Of a stretch of DNA of 64,000 bases, positions 26,402 to 35,519 are shown piece after piece; positions within the stretch are counted from its first letter, which is position 1, and each line of letters begins with the position of its first letter. A program made the translations under genes and the position numbers. The stretch covers positions 54,873 to 118,872 of the forward strand of contig JBGCDE010000054.1 of the NCBI GenBank assembly GCA_045105115.1, in the 5' to 3' direction. The stretch is from JAUIET01 sp045105115 (GTDB lineage: Bacteria; Pseudomonadota; Gammaproteobacteria; Pseudomonadales; JAUIET01). The notes under the pieces were generated by a model. The model did not search any database and had not been told where the DNA came from. It was given only the letters and a program-made list of their open reading frames with translations.

Positions 26402-27586
26402 ATGCGATTCAGTCAAGTATTCAGAGTACGCATTCTCCTCACACTTTGTGCGGTCGTGATTAGTATACCGACGTTCGCCGCGGTGATTCCAGAGCCACCG
26501 GAGATCAACTCCCGAAGTCATATCTTGTTAGACCTGAACAGTGGTCGGGTATTAACTGAATATCAGGCTGACGAGGCACTGCCGCCGGCCAGTCTGACCA
26601 AGCTAATGACTAGCTACGTGCTTTCTTATGAGCTTGCTCAGGGCAGTGTTAGCGATTCGGATTTGGTGGATGTTAGTGAGAATGCGTGGGCAAAGAAGTT
26701 TCCAGGGTCGTCGTTGATGTGGATTGAAGTGGGAACCAAGGTTCGCGTAGACGACTTGCACAGAGGCATTATTATTTCCTCTGGTAATGACTCAAGTGTT
26801 GCCATCGCGGAACATCTGGCAGGTAGTGAGGATGCGTTTGCGGAGGTCATGAATAAACATGGTGAAACACTTGGCTTGGCCAGTAGCCATTTTGTAAATG
26901 CTCACGGACTGCCTGACCCGAATCACTATATGACTGCGCGAGACTTGGCCATCCTGGCTGGTGCAATGATCACTAAGTTTCCAGAACAATATAAGATCTA
27001 CAGCGAGAAAGAATACACCTACAACAACATAACCCAGCAGAACCGAAACAAATTGCTATGGCGAGATAGTTCAGTGGACGGTCTTAAAACCGGCCATACT
27101 CGTGAAGCCGGGTATTGTCTGGTGGCTTCAGCGAAGCGCGGCGACATGCGACTTGTTAGTGTTGTTATGGGCACCAAGAGCCTGGAGGCGCGCAGTCGCG
27201 AAACCCAAAAATTACTTGCCTATGGTTTCAGGTATTTCGAGTCACACAAGCTGTACTCCACCGGCGACCAGGTACTGGACGAAAAAGTATGGGAAGGCTT
27301 GGCAACTACGGTTTCTCTTGGTGTTGATGAAGACATCACACTCACTATTCCAAAGGGCAAGCATGCCGCGATGACGATTGATTCGGTTGTAGATGAAGTG
27401 TTGGTCGCACCGATAGAGGCAGGCAAGCGCTACGGTACTGTGACCGTTTCGCTAGAGGGTGAAACCCTGGCGAGCGTGCCTTTGGTTGCATTAGCGGCTG
27501 TTGACCAGGCCGGTTTTTTCGCAAGGCTGATAGATGCGGCCAAGCGACGCTTGCAAGATGTTTTGGGTGGGCAGAGTGAGCAATGA
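26402..27586 (+). CDS. dacA: D-alanyl-D-alanine carboxypeptidase (PBP5/6 class)
   Basis: 394 residues. It removes the terminal D-Ala from stem peptides in the periplasm. The ATG at 26402 gives a clean signal peptide (MRFSQVFRVRILLTLCAV, cleavage after TFAA). The serine-peptidase motifs are PPASLTKLM (SxxK), SSGNDSSVA (SxN) and DGLKTGHTREAG (KTG), and the C-terminal PBP5 beta domain ends in an amphipathic membrane helix (AGFFARLIDAAKRRLQDV). An in-frame ATG at 26369 lacks signal-peptide character. An AAGGA site lies upstream. The stop overlaps ybeD. Confidence 0.95.
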   Translation: MRFSQVFRVRILLTLCAVVISIPTFAAVIPEPPEINSRSHILLDLNSGRVLTEYQADEALPPASLTKLMTSYVLSYELAQGSVSDSDLVDVSENAWAKKFPGSSLMWIEVGTKVRVDDLHRGIIISSGNDSSVAIAEHLAGSEDAFAEVMNKHGETLGLASSHFVNAHGLPDPNHYMTARDLAILAGAMITKFPEQYKIYSEKEYTYNNITQQNRNKLLWRDSSVDGLKTGHTREAGYCLVASAKRGDMRLVSVVMGTKSLEARSRETQKLLAYGFRYFESHKLYSTGDQVLDEKVWEGLATTVSLGVDEDITLTIPKGKHAAMTIDSVVDEVLVAPIEAGKRYGTVTVSLEGETLASVPLVALAAVDQAGFFARLIDAAKRRLQDVLGGQSEQ

Positions 27587-27860
27587 ACTGACGGGTGGCG
27601 ATGATGCACCTCGCATAGAATTTCCTTGCGCCTATCCGATCAAGATTATTGGCGCATCCGTTGAAGGGTTTACTGACCTTGTTGTTTCCATAGTGCGTCG
27701 TCATGACCCCGACTTTGATGCTGGTACGGTAGAGCACAATGATAGCCGCAATGGCGCGTACCGTTCGGTACGTCTAACCATCACAGCTACCGGTGAGTCA
27801 CAACTACAAGACTTGTTTACAGACCTGAAGGCCAGTGGGCAAGTAAAGATGGTGTTGTGA
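27576..27860 (+). CDS. ybeD: YbeD/DUF493 family protein
   Basis: 94 residues with an ACT-like ferredoxin fold. Conserved are IEFPCAYPIKIIGAS, RRHDPDFDAGTVEHNDSRNGAYRSVRLTITATGESQLQDLF and the end VKMVL. The molecular function is not established; the gene stands between dacA and lipB in gammaproteobacteria. The GTG at 27576 is chosen because it follows a GGGTGGG stretch and begins where family homology begins. An ATG at 27534 would bury 52 bp inside dacA. GTGA overlap with lipB. Confidence 0.9.
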   Translation: MSNELTGGDDAPRIEFPCAYPIKIIGASVEGFTDLVVSIVRRHDPDFDAGTVEHNDSRNGAYRSVRLTITATGESQLQDLFTDLKASGQVKMVL

Positions 27861-28528
27861 ACCAGACACTTCTCGTTCGCGAGCTAGGATTGGTGGAATA
27901 CGACACCGCCTGGCAAGCCATGCAGAATTTCACAGATCTACGCGATCGAAAATTAGGCGGTGATGAAGCCTGGGCATTGCAGCACCCAGCGGTGTTCACT
28001 CTGGGACAGGCTGGCAAAGCCGAGCACGTGCTCACGCCCGGTGACATCCCGGTGGTCAAAACTGATCGGGGTGGGCAAGTCACTTACCACGGCCCCGGCC
28101 AGCTGGTGATTTATCTGATGTTAAATCTTGGTTTGCGCAAGATGGGTGTTCGCGACCTGGTCTCGAGCATTGAGCAGAGTATTATTCAGCTCTTGAGCGA
28201 ATACGATATTACTGCAGAAGCTCGCCCAGCAGCACCCGGAGTTTATGTAGATGATGCAAAGATTGCCGCGCTCGGCTTGCGTATTCGAAGAGGGTGTTCG
28301 TTTCATGGTTTGAGCATTAATGTTGCGACCAATAAGGAACACTTTGCGCGAATCAATCCCTGCGGTTACGAGGGGCTTGCAGTGTGTAATCTATTGGACT
28401 TAGTGGGCTCTGAGCAGGATGCTGCCAGTTTGATCTCAGCGGTCACAGAAAGAATGTTCGTGATATTAGCGGCGAATCTTGGCTATGAAAAAGTGCTTGA
28501 AGGAGAAGCCTTGTTGCCGAGTACATGA
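27857..28528 (+). CDS. lipB: Lipoyl(octanoyl) transferase
   Basis: 223 residues. It transfers octanoyl from acyl carrier protein to lipoyl domains of 2-oxoacid dehydrogenases and the glycine cleavage system. Key parts are TDRGGQVTYHGPGQLVIYLMLNL, the lysine in DAKIAALGLRIRRGCSFHGLSINV, and the catalytic cysteine in INPCGYEGL. The GTG start overlaps the ybeD stop. It is the last gene of the operon. No lipA follows; the next gene, holA, is convergent. Confidence 0.95.
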   Translation: MNQTLLVRELGLVEYDTAWQAMQNFTDLRDRKLGGDEAWALQHPAVFTLGQAGKAEHVLTPGDIPVVKTDRGGQVTYHGPGQLVIYLMLNLGLRKMGVRDLVSSIEQSIIQLLSEYDITAEARPAAPGVYVDDAKIAALGLRIRRGCSFHGLSINVATNKEHFARINPCGYEGLAVCNLLDLVGSEQDAASLISAVTERMFVILAANLGYEKVLEGEALLPST

Positions 28529-28554
28529 CTGCCTAGCGCGGGCTTTTTACTTGC

Positions 28555-29586
28555 TTAAACCGCTTGGGTTTGAATCACATTCACTGGTCGGCCGGATAAT
28601 TCCACAACTAATTCGGCTAAGGCATCCCAAGGACTAGCCTTGCTAGCGCCTTTAATCCTGCGATCGGTTTCAGCACTGAGTCTGTGCAGCTGTTGAACAC
28701 CGCTGGCTGAACAGCGTTGCAGATATCGCTGCAATGCGGCTTGGCGGTTTTTCGGCAGTCTTTGATTCTGGAAATAGCGCTGGGCTTCAGACGGTCCGCC
28801 ATTACCAAGCGAGCTACTCACGTTTCTTATCTCGTAACTCAGCGCCCACAAGACAGAGCGCGCATCGACACCCTCTGATTGCAGTCCGTGCAGCATGTGC
28901 AGTGCTTTGTCGGCATGACCGTGCATACAACTTTCCACCAATTCAAACGCATTGTAACGAGCGCTGTTGCCAATACTACGAAGTAAATCATCGGCACTCA
29001 GTGATTTATCTGGCGCCAGTAGTGCCAGCTTTTCAATTTCCTGGGCGGCGGCCAACAAATTCCCTTCCGTTCTGTCAGCCAGAAGCTTGATGGCATCGGC
29101 ATCCAGGCGCAAATTGTGACGGCGCAATCGCTCCGCTATCCATGACGGCAGTTCGCGCATGCCTATTGGCCACAAGCGGCACACCAGCGCTGACTTTTCC
29201 AAAGACTTAAACCATTTACTGCGTAGAGATGATGCTTCGAGCTTACCTGTGATGAGTAGCAATCGATTCTCTTCCGGTGCTAGCTCAATATACTCCAGTA
29301 TCGCTTTGGCGCCAGCGTCACCTGGTTTGGCGGAAGGTAAATGAATTTCAATAAGCTTCTTGTCATCAAACAGAGATAAGCTTTGAGCTTGAGCGATCAG
29401 TGCCTGCCAATCACCAGCTCTGTCTACACTGAGCTTTTGGCGCTCACTGAAACCCTGTTCGCGCGCGGCAGCGCGCACTTGATCGGCGGCTTCTTGCAGA
29501 AGAAATTCGTCGGCAGAGCTAAGCAGCGTAACCGCAGGCACACCAGATTGCAGCGTTCGCGGTAATTGTCTGGGCTGAACAAGCAT
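28555..29586 (-). CDS. holA: DNA polymerase III subunit delta
   Basis: 343 residues, the usual length. It is part of the clamp loader that opens the beta clamp. Segments typical of HolA include VTLLSSADEFLLQEAADQVR near the start, LSLFDDKKLIEI, and FKSLEKSALVCRLWPIG..ELPSWIAERLRRHNLRLDADAIKLLADRTEGNLLAAAQEIEKL. Downstream of lptE with an 8-bp gap, as in E. coli and Pseudomonas. Confidence 0.94.
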   Translation of the reverse strand: MLVQPRQLPRTLQSGVPAVTLLSSADEFLLQEAADQVRAAAREQGFSERQKLSVDRAGDWQALIAQAQSLSLFDDKKLIEIHLPSAKPGDAGAKAILEYIELAPEENRLLLITGKLEASSLRSKWFKSLEKSALVCRLWPIGMRELPSWIAERLRRHNLRLDADAIKLLADRTEGNLLAAAQEIEKLALLAPDKSLSADDLLRSIGNSARYNAFELVESCMHGHADKALHMLHGLQSEGVDARSVLWALSYEIRNVSSSLGNGGPSEAQRYFQNQRLPKNRQAALQRYLQRCSASGVQQLHRLSAETDRRIKGASKASPWDALAELVVELSGRPVNVIQTQAV

Positions 29587-29594
29587 AAGTCCAG

Positions 29595-30137
29595 CTAGCG
29601 AGCGCTGACTTCGGAGCCGCTGCCTTGCAGTTGAGCTGCTTCGATGGCCTGGTAGCGACGCATAATCTGTGAGGCAAGCAATACCTGCATTTCTTCGCGA
29701 ATCAATCGTTCTTCATCGCGCTTGCCGACTACATTATTAATATCATTTTGAAAATTTCGTTCAACAATCAATTCATGCGGGCCGACTAGCAATTCGCCTC
29801 GCCTACTGCGCAATTCGTAGCTCACAAATTGTCTGAGCTGAAATTCTGCCGCGGCTGCCAGACTGTCAACACTGATCGATCGCTTCTCACTGCGTTCACG
29901 ACTTAGATGCAATGTATAAGGGGCTTCTTGATTGGTGTTAACCAATAGCACCCCTGAAGACACCATGCTACGCCTGACATTATTGAGTATCGAACTGCCT
30001 GGATTTTCGCTACTCAGGTGTACAGAACCCAATTCTTCAGGAACCTGAAATGCACCTCTCAACTGGAAACCGCAGGCGCTGAGGGCAAGAATTATCACCA
30101 GGCCAGCGAGCATTTTGAGTTGTGTGTTCATAGTCAC
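29595..30137 (-). CDS. lptE: LptE, LPS-assembly lipoprotein
   Basis: 180 residues. The signal peptide ends in the lipobox LSAC (lipid-modified C22), followed by the family start GFQLRGAFQVPEELG. LptE plugs the LptD barrel and helps deliver LPS to the outer leaflet. The C-terminal IREEMQVLLASQIMRRYQAI helix is typical. The gene lies between leuS (12 bp upstream) and holA, the conserved order. Confidence 0.94.
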   Translation of the reverse strand: MTMNTQLKMLAGLVIILALSACGFQLRGAFQVPEELGSVHLSSENPGSSILNNVRRSMVSSGVLLVNTNQEAPYTLHLSRERSEKRSISVDSLAAAAEFQLRQFVSYELRSRRGELLVGPHELIVERNFQNDINNVVGKRDEERLIREEMQVLLASQIMRRYQAIEAAQLQGSGSEVSAR

Positions 30138-30149
30138 TTTCTCTTTTGT

Positions 30150-32597
30150 TCAGACAGCAACAATATTGACCAGTTTTTTAGGCACATAAATGATCTTCTT
30201 CACTGATTTGCCTTCAGTAAATCGCATCACATTTGGCTCTGTTTGCGCGCTGCTCTTGATGTGCTCTTCTTCTGCATCAGCGGCCACCTCAATAGTAGCT
30301 CTGAGCTTGCCGTTAACCTGCACGGCAATATTGATCTCGGTTCGTTGCATTGCGGCTTCATCAGCGGTCGGCCATTGTGCGTCGATGACGGCTTCTTTAT
30401 GGCCTAGCTGCTGCCATAGAGCATGACAAACGTGTGGCACTACGGGTGCCAGCAATAAGACCATGGATTCCACAGCCTCTCGCACTACCGCTTTACTTTG
30501 CGTCTCATTACAATCGACAAGCTTTGCTATATCGTTAGAAAGTTCCATGCAAGCTGCAATAGCCGTGTTAAATATTATTCGCTGTCCGTAGTCATCAGAC
30601 ACTTTGCGAATGGTTTCATGTGTTTTGCGCCGCAAAGACTTTTGTCTGGCGTCTAATTCATCAGCTTTAATCGGATCAACTGATTCGCCCGTAGTACGGT
30701 ATGCCAGCTTCCAGAGCTTACGCAAAAAGCGGTGTGCACCTTCTACGCCTGAGTCAGACCACTCAAAACTTTGCTCAGGAGGAGCGGCAAACATCATGAA
30801 CAGGCGAATGGTATCGGCACCGTATTGTTCTATCAGATCTTGCGGGTCAACTACGTTACCCTTGGATTTGGACATCTTTGTGCCGTCTTTCAACACCATG
30901 CCTTGCGTAAGCAAGCGTGTGAACGGCTCGTCTGACGTCACCAGGCCTTCATCACGCATTAGTTTGTGATAAAAGCGGGCGTACAGCAGGTGAAGAATCG
31001 CATGCTCAACGCCGCCTACGTACTGATCTACTGGCGTCCAATAGTCCGCACGTTTGTCGAGCATGGTTTCTGCGTCTGGGCAGGCAAAGCGCGCGTAATA
31101 CCAAGAAGACTCAACGAAAGTGTCGAAAGTATCTGTTTCTCTTTCGGCCTCTCCACCGCAGCTCGGGCAGGTGGTTTGGTAGAACTCAGGCATTTTCTTC
31201 AGGGGCGAGCCGCTGGCGGCCACCTCAACATTGGTTGGCAAAAGTACTGGTAATTGGTCTTCAGGAACTGGCACCGAACCGCAGCTTTCGCAGTTGATCA
31301 TCGGGATAGGTGTACCCCAATAGCGCTGACGAGAAACCCCCCAGTCGCGCAATCTATATTGTGTCTGGCGTTCCGCTTTGCCGTTCTCGCCCAGTTTGTC
31401 GGCAATCGCATCAAAGGCAACTTCTGAACTCAGCCCGTTGTAGCTGCCGGAATTAATCAATACACCTTTTGCGGGTACTGCGGACTCCTCAATGTTGCCT
31501 GCTTCACCTTCTGGCTGAATGACTGGCACGATTGGCAATTGATACTTGCGCGCAAATTCCCAGTCACGTTGGTCATGTGCGGGCACGGACATCACTGCAC
31601 CTGAGCCATAGCTCATAAGTACGAAATTCGCTGCCCAAATTGGAAGCTCATCGCCGGTGATGGGATGAATTGCTTTAAACCCTGTGTCCTTGCCCAGCTT
31701 TTCCATTGTGGCCAGATCTGCCTCGGCAACACTCGTTTGCGACAAGGAATCCAGAAATGCAGCAAACTCAGAGTCGTTCTCGGCCGCTGCCTGAGCGATA
31801 GGGTGCTGAGCCGCAACCGCCATGTAGGTAGCTCCCATCAACGTATCTGGTCGGGTGGTGTAGACGCTTAAGCTTTGCCCGGCATTTGTATCAAACTCAA
31901 TCTGTAAGCCTTCAGAACGGCCAATCCAGTTGGTTTGCATTGTGCGCACTTGCTGTGGCCAATGCTCCAGCGAATCCAAATCAGCGAGCAATTCATCAGC
32001 ATAGGCTGTAATGCGAATAAACCACTGTGGGATCTTGCGACGTTCAACCAGTGCACCTGAGCGCCAGCCACGACCTTCTGCATCCACCTGTTCATTGGCT
32101 AACACGGTTTGGTCTACCGGGTCCCAGTTAACCTCGGCTTCTTTCTTGTAAACCAACCCTTTCTCGAATAGGCGGGTAAAGAACCATTGTTCCCAGCGAT
32201 AATATTCCACATCGCAGGTGGCCAGTTCCCGGCTCCAGTCGTAGGCAAAGCCCAGCTGTTGGAGTTGGCCGCGCATATGGTCAATATTCTGATACGTCCA
32301 GTCAGCAGGTGGGACTTTGTTTTGTATGGCCGCATTTTCTGCCGGTAGCCCGAACGCGTCCCAGCCAATAGGGTTCAATACATTCTTGCCGAGCATTCGC
32401 TGATAACGACTGATGACGTCGATGATTGTGTAATTGCGCACATGCCCCATGTGAGCGCGACCACTTGGATAGGGGAACATTGCCAGGCAATAGTACTTTT
32501 CTTTGCTGTCGTCTTCACTGACTTCAAAGCTGGCATTACTCTGCCAATACAGTTGGGCATCTCGTTCGATGCTTTCAGGGTGGTACAACTCGTCCAT
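30150..32597 (-). CDS. leuS: Leucyl-tRNA synthetase
   Basis: 815 residues from the ATG at 32597 (MDELYHPESIERDAQLYWQS). Class I motifs are intact: HMGH in PYPSGRAHMGHVRNY (HIGH box) and KMSKSKGNVVDP (KMSKS). The CP1 editing domain has YTTRPDTLMGATYMAVAA. A zinc-type module with CESCGSVPVPEDQLPVLLP and CPSCGGEAERETDTFDTFVESSWY is present. The open frame extends 38 codons further upstream, but that part is hydrophobic and unlike LeuS, so it is excluded. Somewhat shorter than E. coli LeuS (860). Confidence 0.96.
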   Translation of the reverse strand: MDELYHPESIERDAQLYWQSNASFEVSEDDSKEKYYCLAMFPYPSGRAHMGHVRNYTIIDVISRYQRMLGKNVLNPIGWDAFGLPAENAAIQNKVPPADWTYQNIDHMRGQLQQLGFAYDWSRELATCDVEYYRWEQWFFTRLFEKGLVYKKEAEVNWDPVDQTVLANEQVDAEGRGWRSGALVERRKIPQWFIRITAYADELLADLDSLEHWPQQVRTMQTNWIGRSEGLQIEFDTNAGQSLSVYTTRPDTLMGATYMAVAAQHPIAQAAAENDSEFAAFLDSLSQTSVAEADLATMEKLGKDTGFKAIHPITGDELPIWAANFVLMSYGSGAVMSVPAHDQRDWEFARKYQLPIVPVIQPEGEAGNIEESAVPAKGVLINSGSYNGLSSEVAFDAIADKLGENGKAERQTQYRLRDWGVSRQRYWGTPIPMINCESCGSVPVPEDQLPVLLPTNVEVAASGSPLKKMPEFYQTTCPSCGGEAERETDTFDTFVESSWYYARFACPDAETMLDKRADYWTPVDQYVGGVEHAILHLLYARFYHKLMRDEGLVTSDEPFTRLLTQGMVLKDGTKMSKSKGNVVDPQDLIEQYGADTIRLFMMFAAPPEQSFEWSDSGVEGAHRFLRKLWKLAYRTTGESVDPIKADELDARQKSLRRKTHETIRKVSDDYGQRIIFNTAIAACMELSNDIAKLVDCNETQSKAVVREAVESMVLLLAPVVPHVCHALWQQLGHKEAVIDAQWPTADEAAMQRTEINIAVQVNGKLRATIEVAADAEEEHIKSSAQTEPNVMRFTEGKSVKKIIYVPKKLVNIVAV

Positions 32598-32661
32598 GCC
32601 GGTAAAAAGCTCTCTGACGGTAAAAAAGGAAAGGATACAGCAGCCTGCAATCCAGTGACAG

Positions 32662-34173
32662 CTACTGCGGCTTAGATGACCGAAAAGCAGGTAGAAAGCC
32701 ACAAAGTGCAAGGATCAGGAGGCTGAGAAACACGGTCGGTCGTTCGCCAAACCTGGCGTAAGGTGTCATGCCACTTCGAATGGGAATATCGCCGCTGAGT
32801 ACTTGCTGCTTAAACTGTTCGGTGCGAGCGAGAATAGAGCCATCAGCTGCGATCAGTGCTGACACGCCATTATTGGTTCCCCTAACCATGCCTCGACCCC
32901 ATTCAAGCGCACGCATTTGCGCCATTTGCAGATGCTGCAAGGGGCCAAAAGAATTTCCGAACCAGGTATCGTTACTGATGGTCAATAACAGATCGGGTGG
33001 TGGTGTGTTGGCTTGCGATACTGTATCCAGATAGACAGCCTCGTAGCAAATAAGGGCAGCAGCTTGTAGCTCACCAATTTGCAAGTACTGTTGCTGCGCA
33101 GGTCCTGCGCTGAAGCTGGACATGGGCAGATCAAAAAAATCGATTAAGCCACGTAATACACTTTCAAGCGGCATGAATTCACCGAATGGAACAAGGTTGC
33201 GCTTGAAATACAGCTGTCGATCTTCGCCAAGGCTTGCAATGCTGTTATACACCGCACCGGTTTCCGGGTCGCGATAAGGAATACCGGTGATGAAACGGGA
33301 GCCACTATTGCTGGCGCGGCGCTGCAATTGATCAAGAATTCCATCTGCATGTTGGTAGAGAACTGGAATAGCGGCTTCCGGCCAGAGCACCAGGTCTTTG
33401 CCCCATAATTGTTCAGACATCTCGCGCTGCAAGGCAATATGGCCTGCAATTTTTGATCGCTGCCACTTTTCGTTCTGGTCAATGTTGGCTTGTACGAGGC
33501 CAGCGCTAAGTTGTTTGTTGGTGGCTTGTGTCCAATGCAGTGGGTCTACAAGCAGTGCGACTACCCAAATAGCCAGCAACAAGCCGATTGGAATCGATTG
33601 CGGGAAGCTCAAATTCTTTCTGAGGTCACCTGTTCTGCTGCCTAATGCTAAACACCAAAGTACGGCCGCCGTCAGCGCCAGCGTAAAACTAATCCCTAAT
33701 ACCCCGCTGATGGGTGCCAGGCCTTGCAAAGGTCCTTGCACTTGTCCATAGCCAATAAAAAGCCAGGGAAAACCAGTCAGCAGCCAGGTGCGGGTCCACT
33801 CGCCCAATACCCAAATTGCCGGGAAGAGCAGAACATCACGCCGCGCATTATTTGAATTAAGCCAACGCATAAATGCGCAGGTGATGGCCGGCAGTAAACC
33901 GAGACCAGCGCACCAAAGAGCGGTTAGAAAAAGCGCCAGAGGCATAGATGCATTGCCAAATTGTTTGATGCTGACAAACACCCATGAAGCGCCGCTGCCA
34001 AACAAGCCGATGCCGAACAGCCAGCCTCGAAAAAACGCTGTTTTAGGACTTGCTTGATGCAAAACCCAGAGCAGCAATAGTAGCCCACCAATGGCGGTTG
34101 GCCATATATTTAGTGGTGCCAGGCTGGCTGTTAGCAGAATGCCGGCGATAAGCGCGGTTGCTGCCTTCATCAC
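32662..34173 (-). CDS. lnt: Apolipoprotein N-acyltransferase
   Basis: 503 residues. It adds the third acyl chain to lipoproteins in the inner membrane. Seven to eight hydrophobic helices fill the N-terminal half; the nitrilase-like periplasmic domain has the triad E in LVLWPEAAIPVL, K in LYFKRNLVPFGEF and C in ALICYEAVYLD. ISNDTWFG and LEWGRGMVRGTNNG follow, and a final C-terminal membrane helix closes the protein. It sits 6 bp downstream of the corC-like gene, as in the lnt-ybeX-ybeY-ybeZ operon of E. coli. RlpA and LptE in this window are expected substrates. Confidence 0.95.
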   Translation of the reverse strand: MMKAATALIAGILLTASLAPLNIWPTAIGGLLLLLWVLHQASPKTAFFRGWLFGIGLFGSGASWVFVSIKQFGNASMPLALFLTALWCAGLGLLPAITCAFMRWLNSNNARRDVLLFPAIWVLGEWTRTWLLTGFPWLFIGYGQVQGPLQGLAPISGVLGISFTLALTAAVLWCLALGSRTGDLRKNLSFPQSIPIGLLLAIWVVALLVDPLHWTQATNKQLSAGLVQANIDQNEKWQRSKIAGHIALQREMSEQLWGKDLVLWPEAAIPVLYQHADGILDQLQRRASNSGSRFITGIPYRDPETGAVYNSIASLGEDRQLYFKRNLVPFGEFMPLESVLRGLIDFFDLPMSSFSAGPAQQQYLQIGELQAAALICYEAVYLDTVSQANTPPPDLLLTISNDTWFGNSFGPLQHLQMAQMRALEWGRGMVRGTNNGVSALIAADGSILARTEQFKQQVLSGDIPIRSGMTPYARFGERPTVFLSLLILALCGFLPAFRSSKPQ

Positions 34174-34179
34174 TCTGTC

Positions 34180-35013
34180 TTATCCGGCGATGGTCATACG
34201 TAACAGATGAATTTGTCGCGAGTCAGCGTTTATGACTCGAAAACGATAATCGTTAACACTGACTACTTCGTTGCGTTTGGGTAAGTAACCGAACTCTTGC
34301 ATCAGTATTCCACCGATCGTGTCGAATTCGCTTTCGCTGAAGTCGGCTTTGAATTGGCGATTAAAATTCTCAATTGGCGTTAGCGCTTTGATGAGGTAGT
34401 CATTGTCAGTGATCTTGCGTATGTAGCCATCGGGTTGTATGTCGTGTTCGTCTTCTATCTCGCCGACAATCTCTTCAAGTACATCTTCAATCGTGACCAG
34501 GCCTTCAACGTCGCCGTATTCATCTAACACAATAGCCATGTGGTTTCGAGTTTCGCGAAACTCTCTAAGCAATACGTTTAAGCGTTTGCTCTCAGGTATG
34601 AAGGTTACCGGGCGCAGTAGTTCAGCTAGATTTAGGTCTTCCCCCGCGCCTTTCAATACATGGGGCAATAGATCTTTTGCGAGTAAAATGCCACGCACAT
34701 CGTCTTTGTTCTCACCAATAACAGGGAAACGCGAATGCGCAGACTTAATAATTTTCTGCATCAACTCCGCGGCCGGCTCGTTCATAGAGACCTTGACCAT
34801 TTGTGCGGCCGGAATAAGAATATCTCGAACTTGTTTGTCAGAAACTTGCAGAGCGCCTTCGATGATGCCCAAGGCTTCGCGATCAATCAAATCATTCTGT
34901 TGTGCCTCAGCGAGAAGCTCTAGCAGCTCGGCACGTGTTTTGGGAGTGGAGTTAAACAGATGACCGAGTTTGTCTAACCAGCTCTTGTCTTCGTCTTCGT
35001 GTTCGTCGTTCAT
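34180..35013 (-). CDS. corC: CorC/YbeX-type CBS-domain protein
   Basis: 277 residues. A short N-terminal region (LGHLFNSTPKTRAELLELL) precedes two CBS domains (about 65-190; VRDILIPAAQMVKV and FRETRNHMAIVLDEYGDVEGLVTIEDVLEEIVGEIEDEHD) and a C-terminal CorC_HlyC domain (YLIKALTPIENFNRQF...FRVINADSRQIHLLRM). The family is connected with Mg/Co efflux and, as YbeX, with ribosome metabolism. It overlaps ybeY by 4 bp. Confidence 0.92.
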   Translation of the reverse strand: MNDEHEDEDKSWLDKLGHLFNSTPKTRAELLELLAEAQQNDLIDREALGIIEGALQVSDKQVRDILIPAAQMVKVSMNEPAAELMQKIIKSAHSRFPVIGENKDDVRGILLAKDLLPHVLKGAGEDLNLAELLRPVTFIPESKRLNVLLREFRETRNHMAIVLDEYGDVEGLVTIEDVLEEIVGEIEDEHDIQPDGYIRKITDNDYLIKALTPIENFNRQFKADFSESEFDTIGGILMQEFGYLPKRNEVVSVNDYRFRVINADSRQIHLLRMTIAG

Positions 35014-35519
35014 GACACTCTTGTTTTTATCTCATTGTTGTTGCCATAAGGGGCAGCATATCCCATGGCGAGTAGTATTTGTGTTTCAAGACCTTCCATT
35101 AAAGTGGCTTCCGAGTCTTCCATATGGTCATAGCCGCAAAGGTGTAACACGCCGTGTACGAAAAGATGTGCCCAGTGTGCCTCAATCAGCTTGTTTTGGG
35201 CACGGCTTTCTGCGGCGACCACATCGGCACAAATTGCAACATCTCCTAGAAAATCTCTTAAGTCATCATTTCCATTGAGTACTTGCATCGGAATGTCGCT
35301 GTGGTCTGCTTCAAACGACAGTACGTTCGTGAGTCCTTGTTTGCCTCGAAACTGGCTATTGAGCTGCTCCATTTCCTCGCTCGAAACAATCCGAACACAA
35401 ATGTTGCCAGTGTGATCAAGCTGCTGGCTGAGCGCTTTCGTCCATTGATCGAATTGAGCTTCTGTTGGCACGTTTGTACTGCCGCCGGCATCAATTATGC
35501 TGACCACCAGTCTGCTCAT
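35010..35519 (-). CDS. ybeY: Endoribonuclease/rRNA maturation factor YbeY
   Basis: 169 residues. The zinc site H-x3-H-x5-H is present in LFVHGVLHLCGYDHMEDSEA. Upstream are TNVLSFEAD and FLGDVAICADVVAAESRAQ, also conserved. YbeY acts in 16S rRNA 3'-end maturation and ribosome quality control with PhoH-like proteins. It is translationally coupled on both sides (ATGA overlaps with ybeZ and corC). Confidence 0.95.
   Translation of the reverse strand: MSRLVVSIIDAGGSTNVPTEAQFDQWTKALSQQLDHTGNICVRIVSSEEMEQLNSQFRGKQGLTNVLSFEADHSDIPMQVLNGNDDLRDFLGDVAICADVVAAESRAQNKLIEAHWAHLFVHGVLHLCGYDHMEDSEATLMEGLETQILLAMGYAAPYGNNNEIKTRVS

Noticed and set aside
28529..28554. Possible bidirectional terminator between lipB and holA
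   Set aside because: The hairpin (GCC...GGC) is only three pairs and the T run is short.
32598..32711. N-terminal extension of LeuS
   Set aside because: Hydrophobic, reaches into the end of lnt, and not homologous to LeuS; MDELYHPE is the family start.
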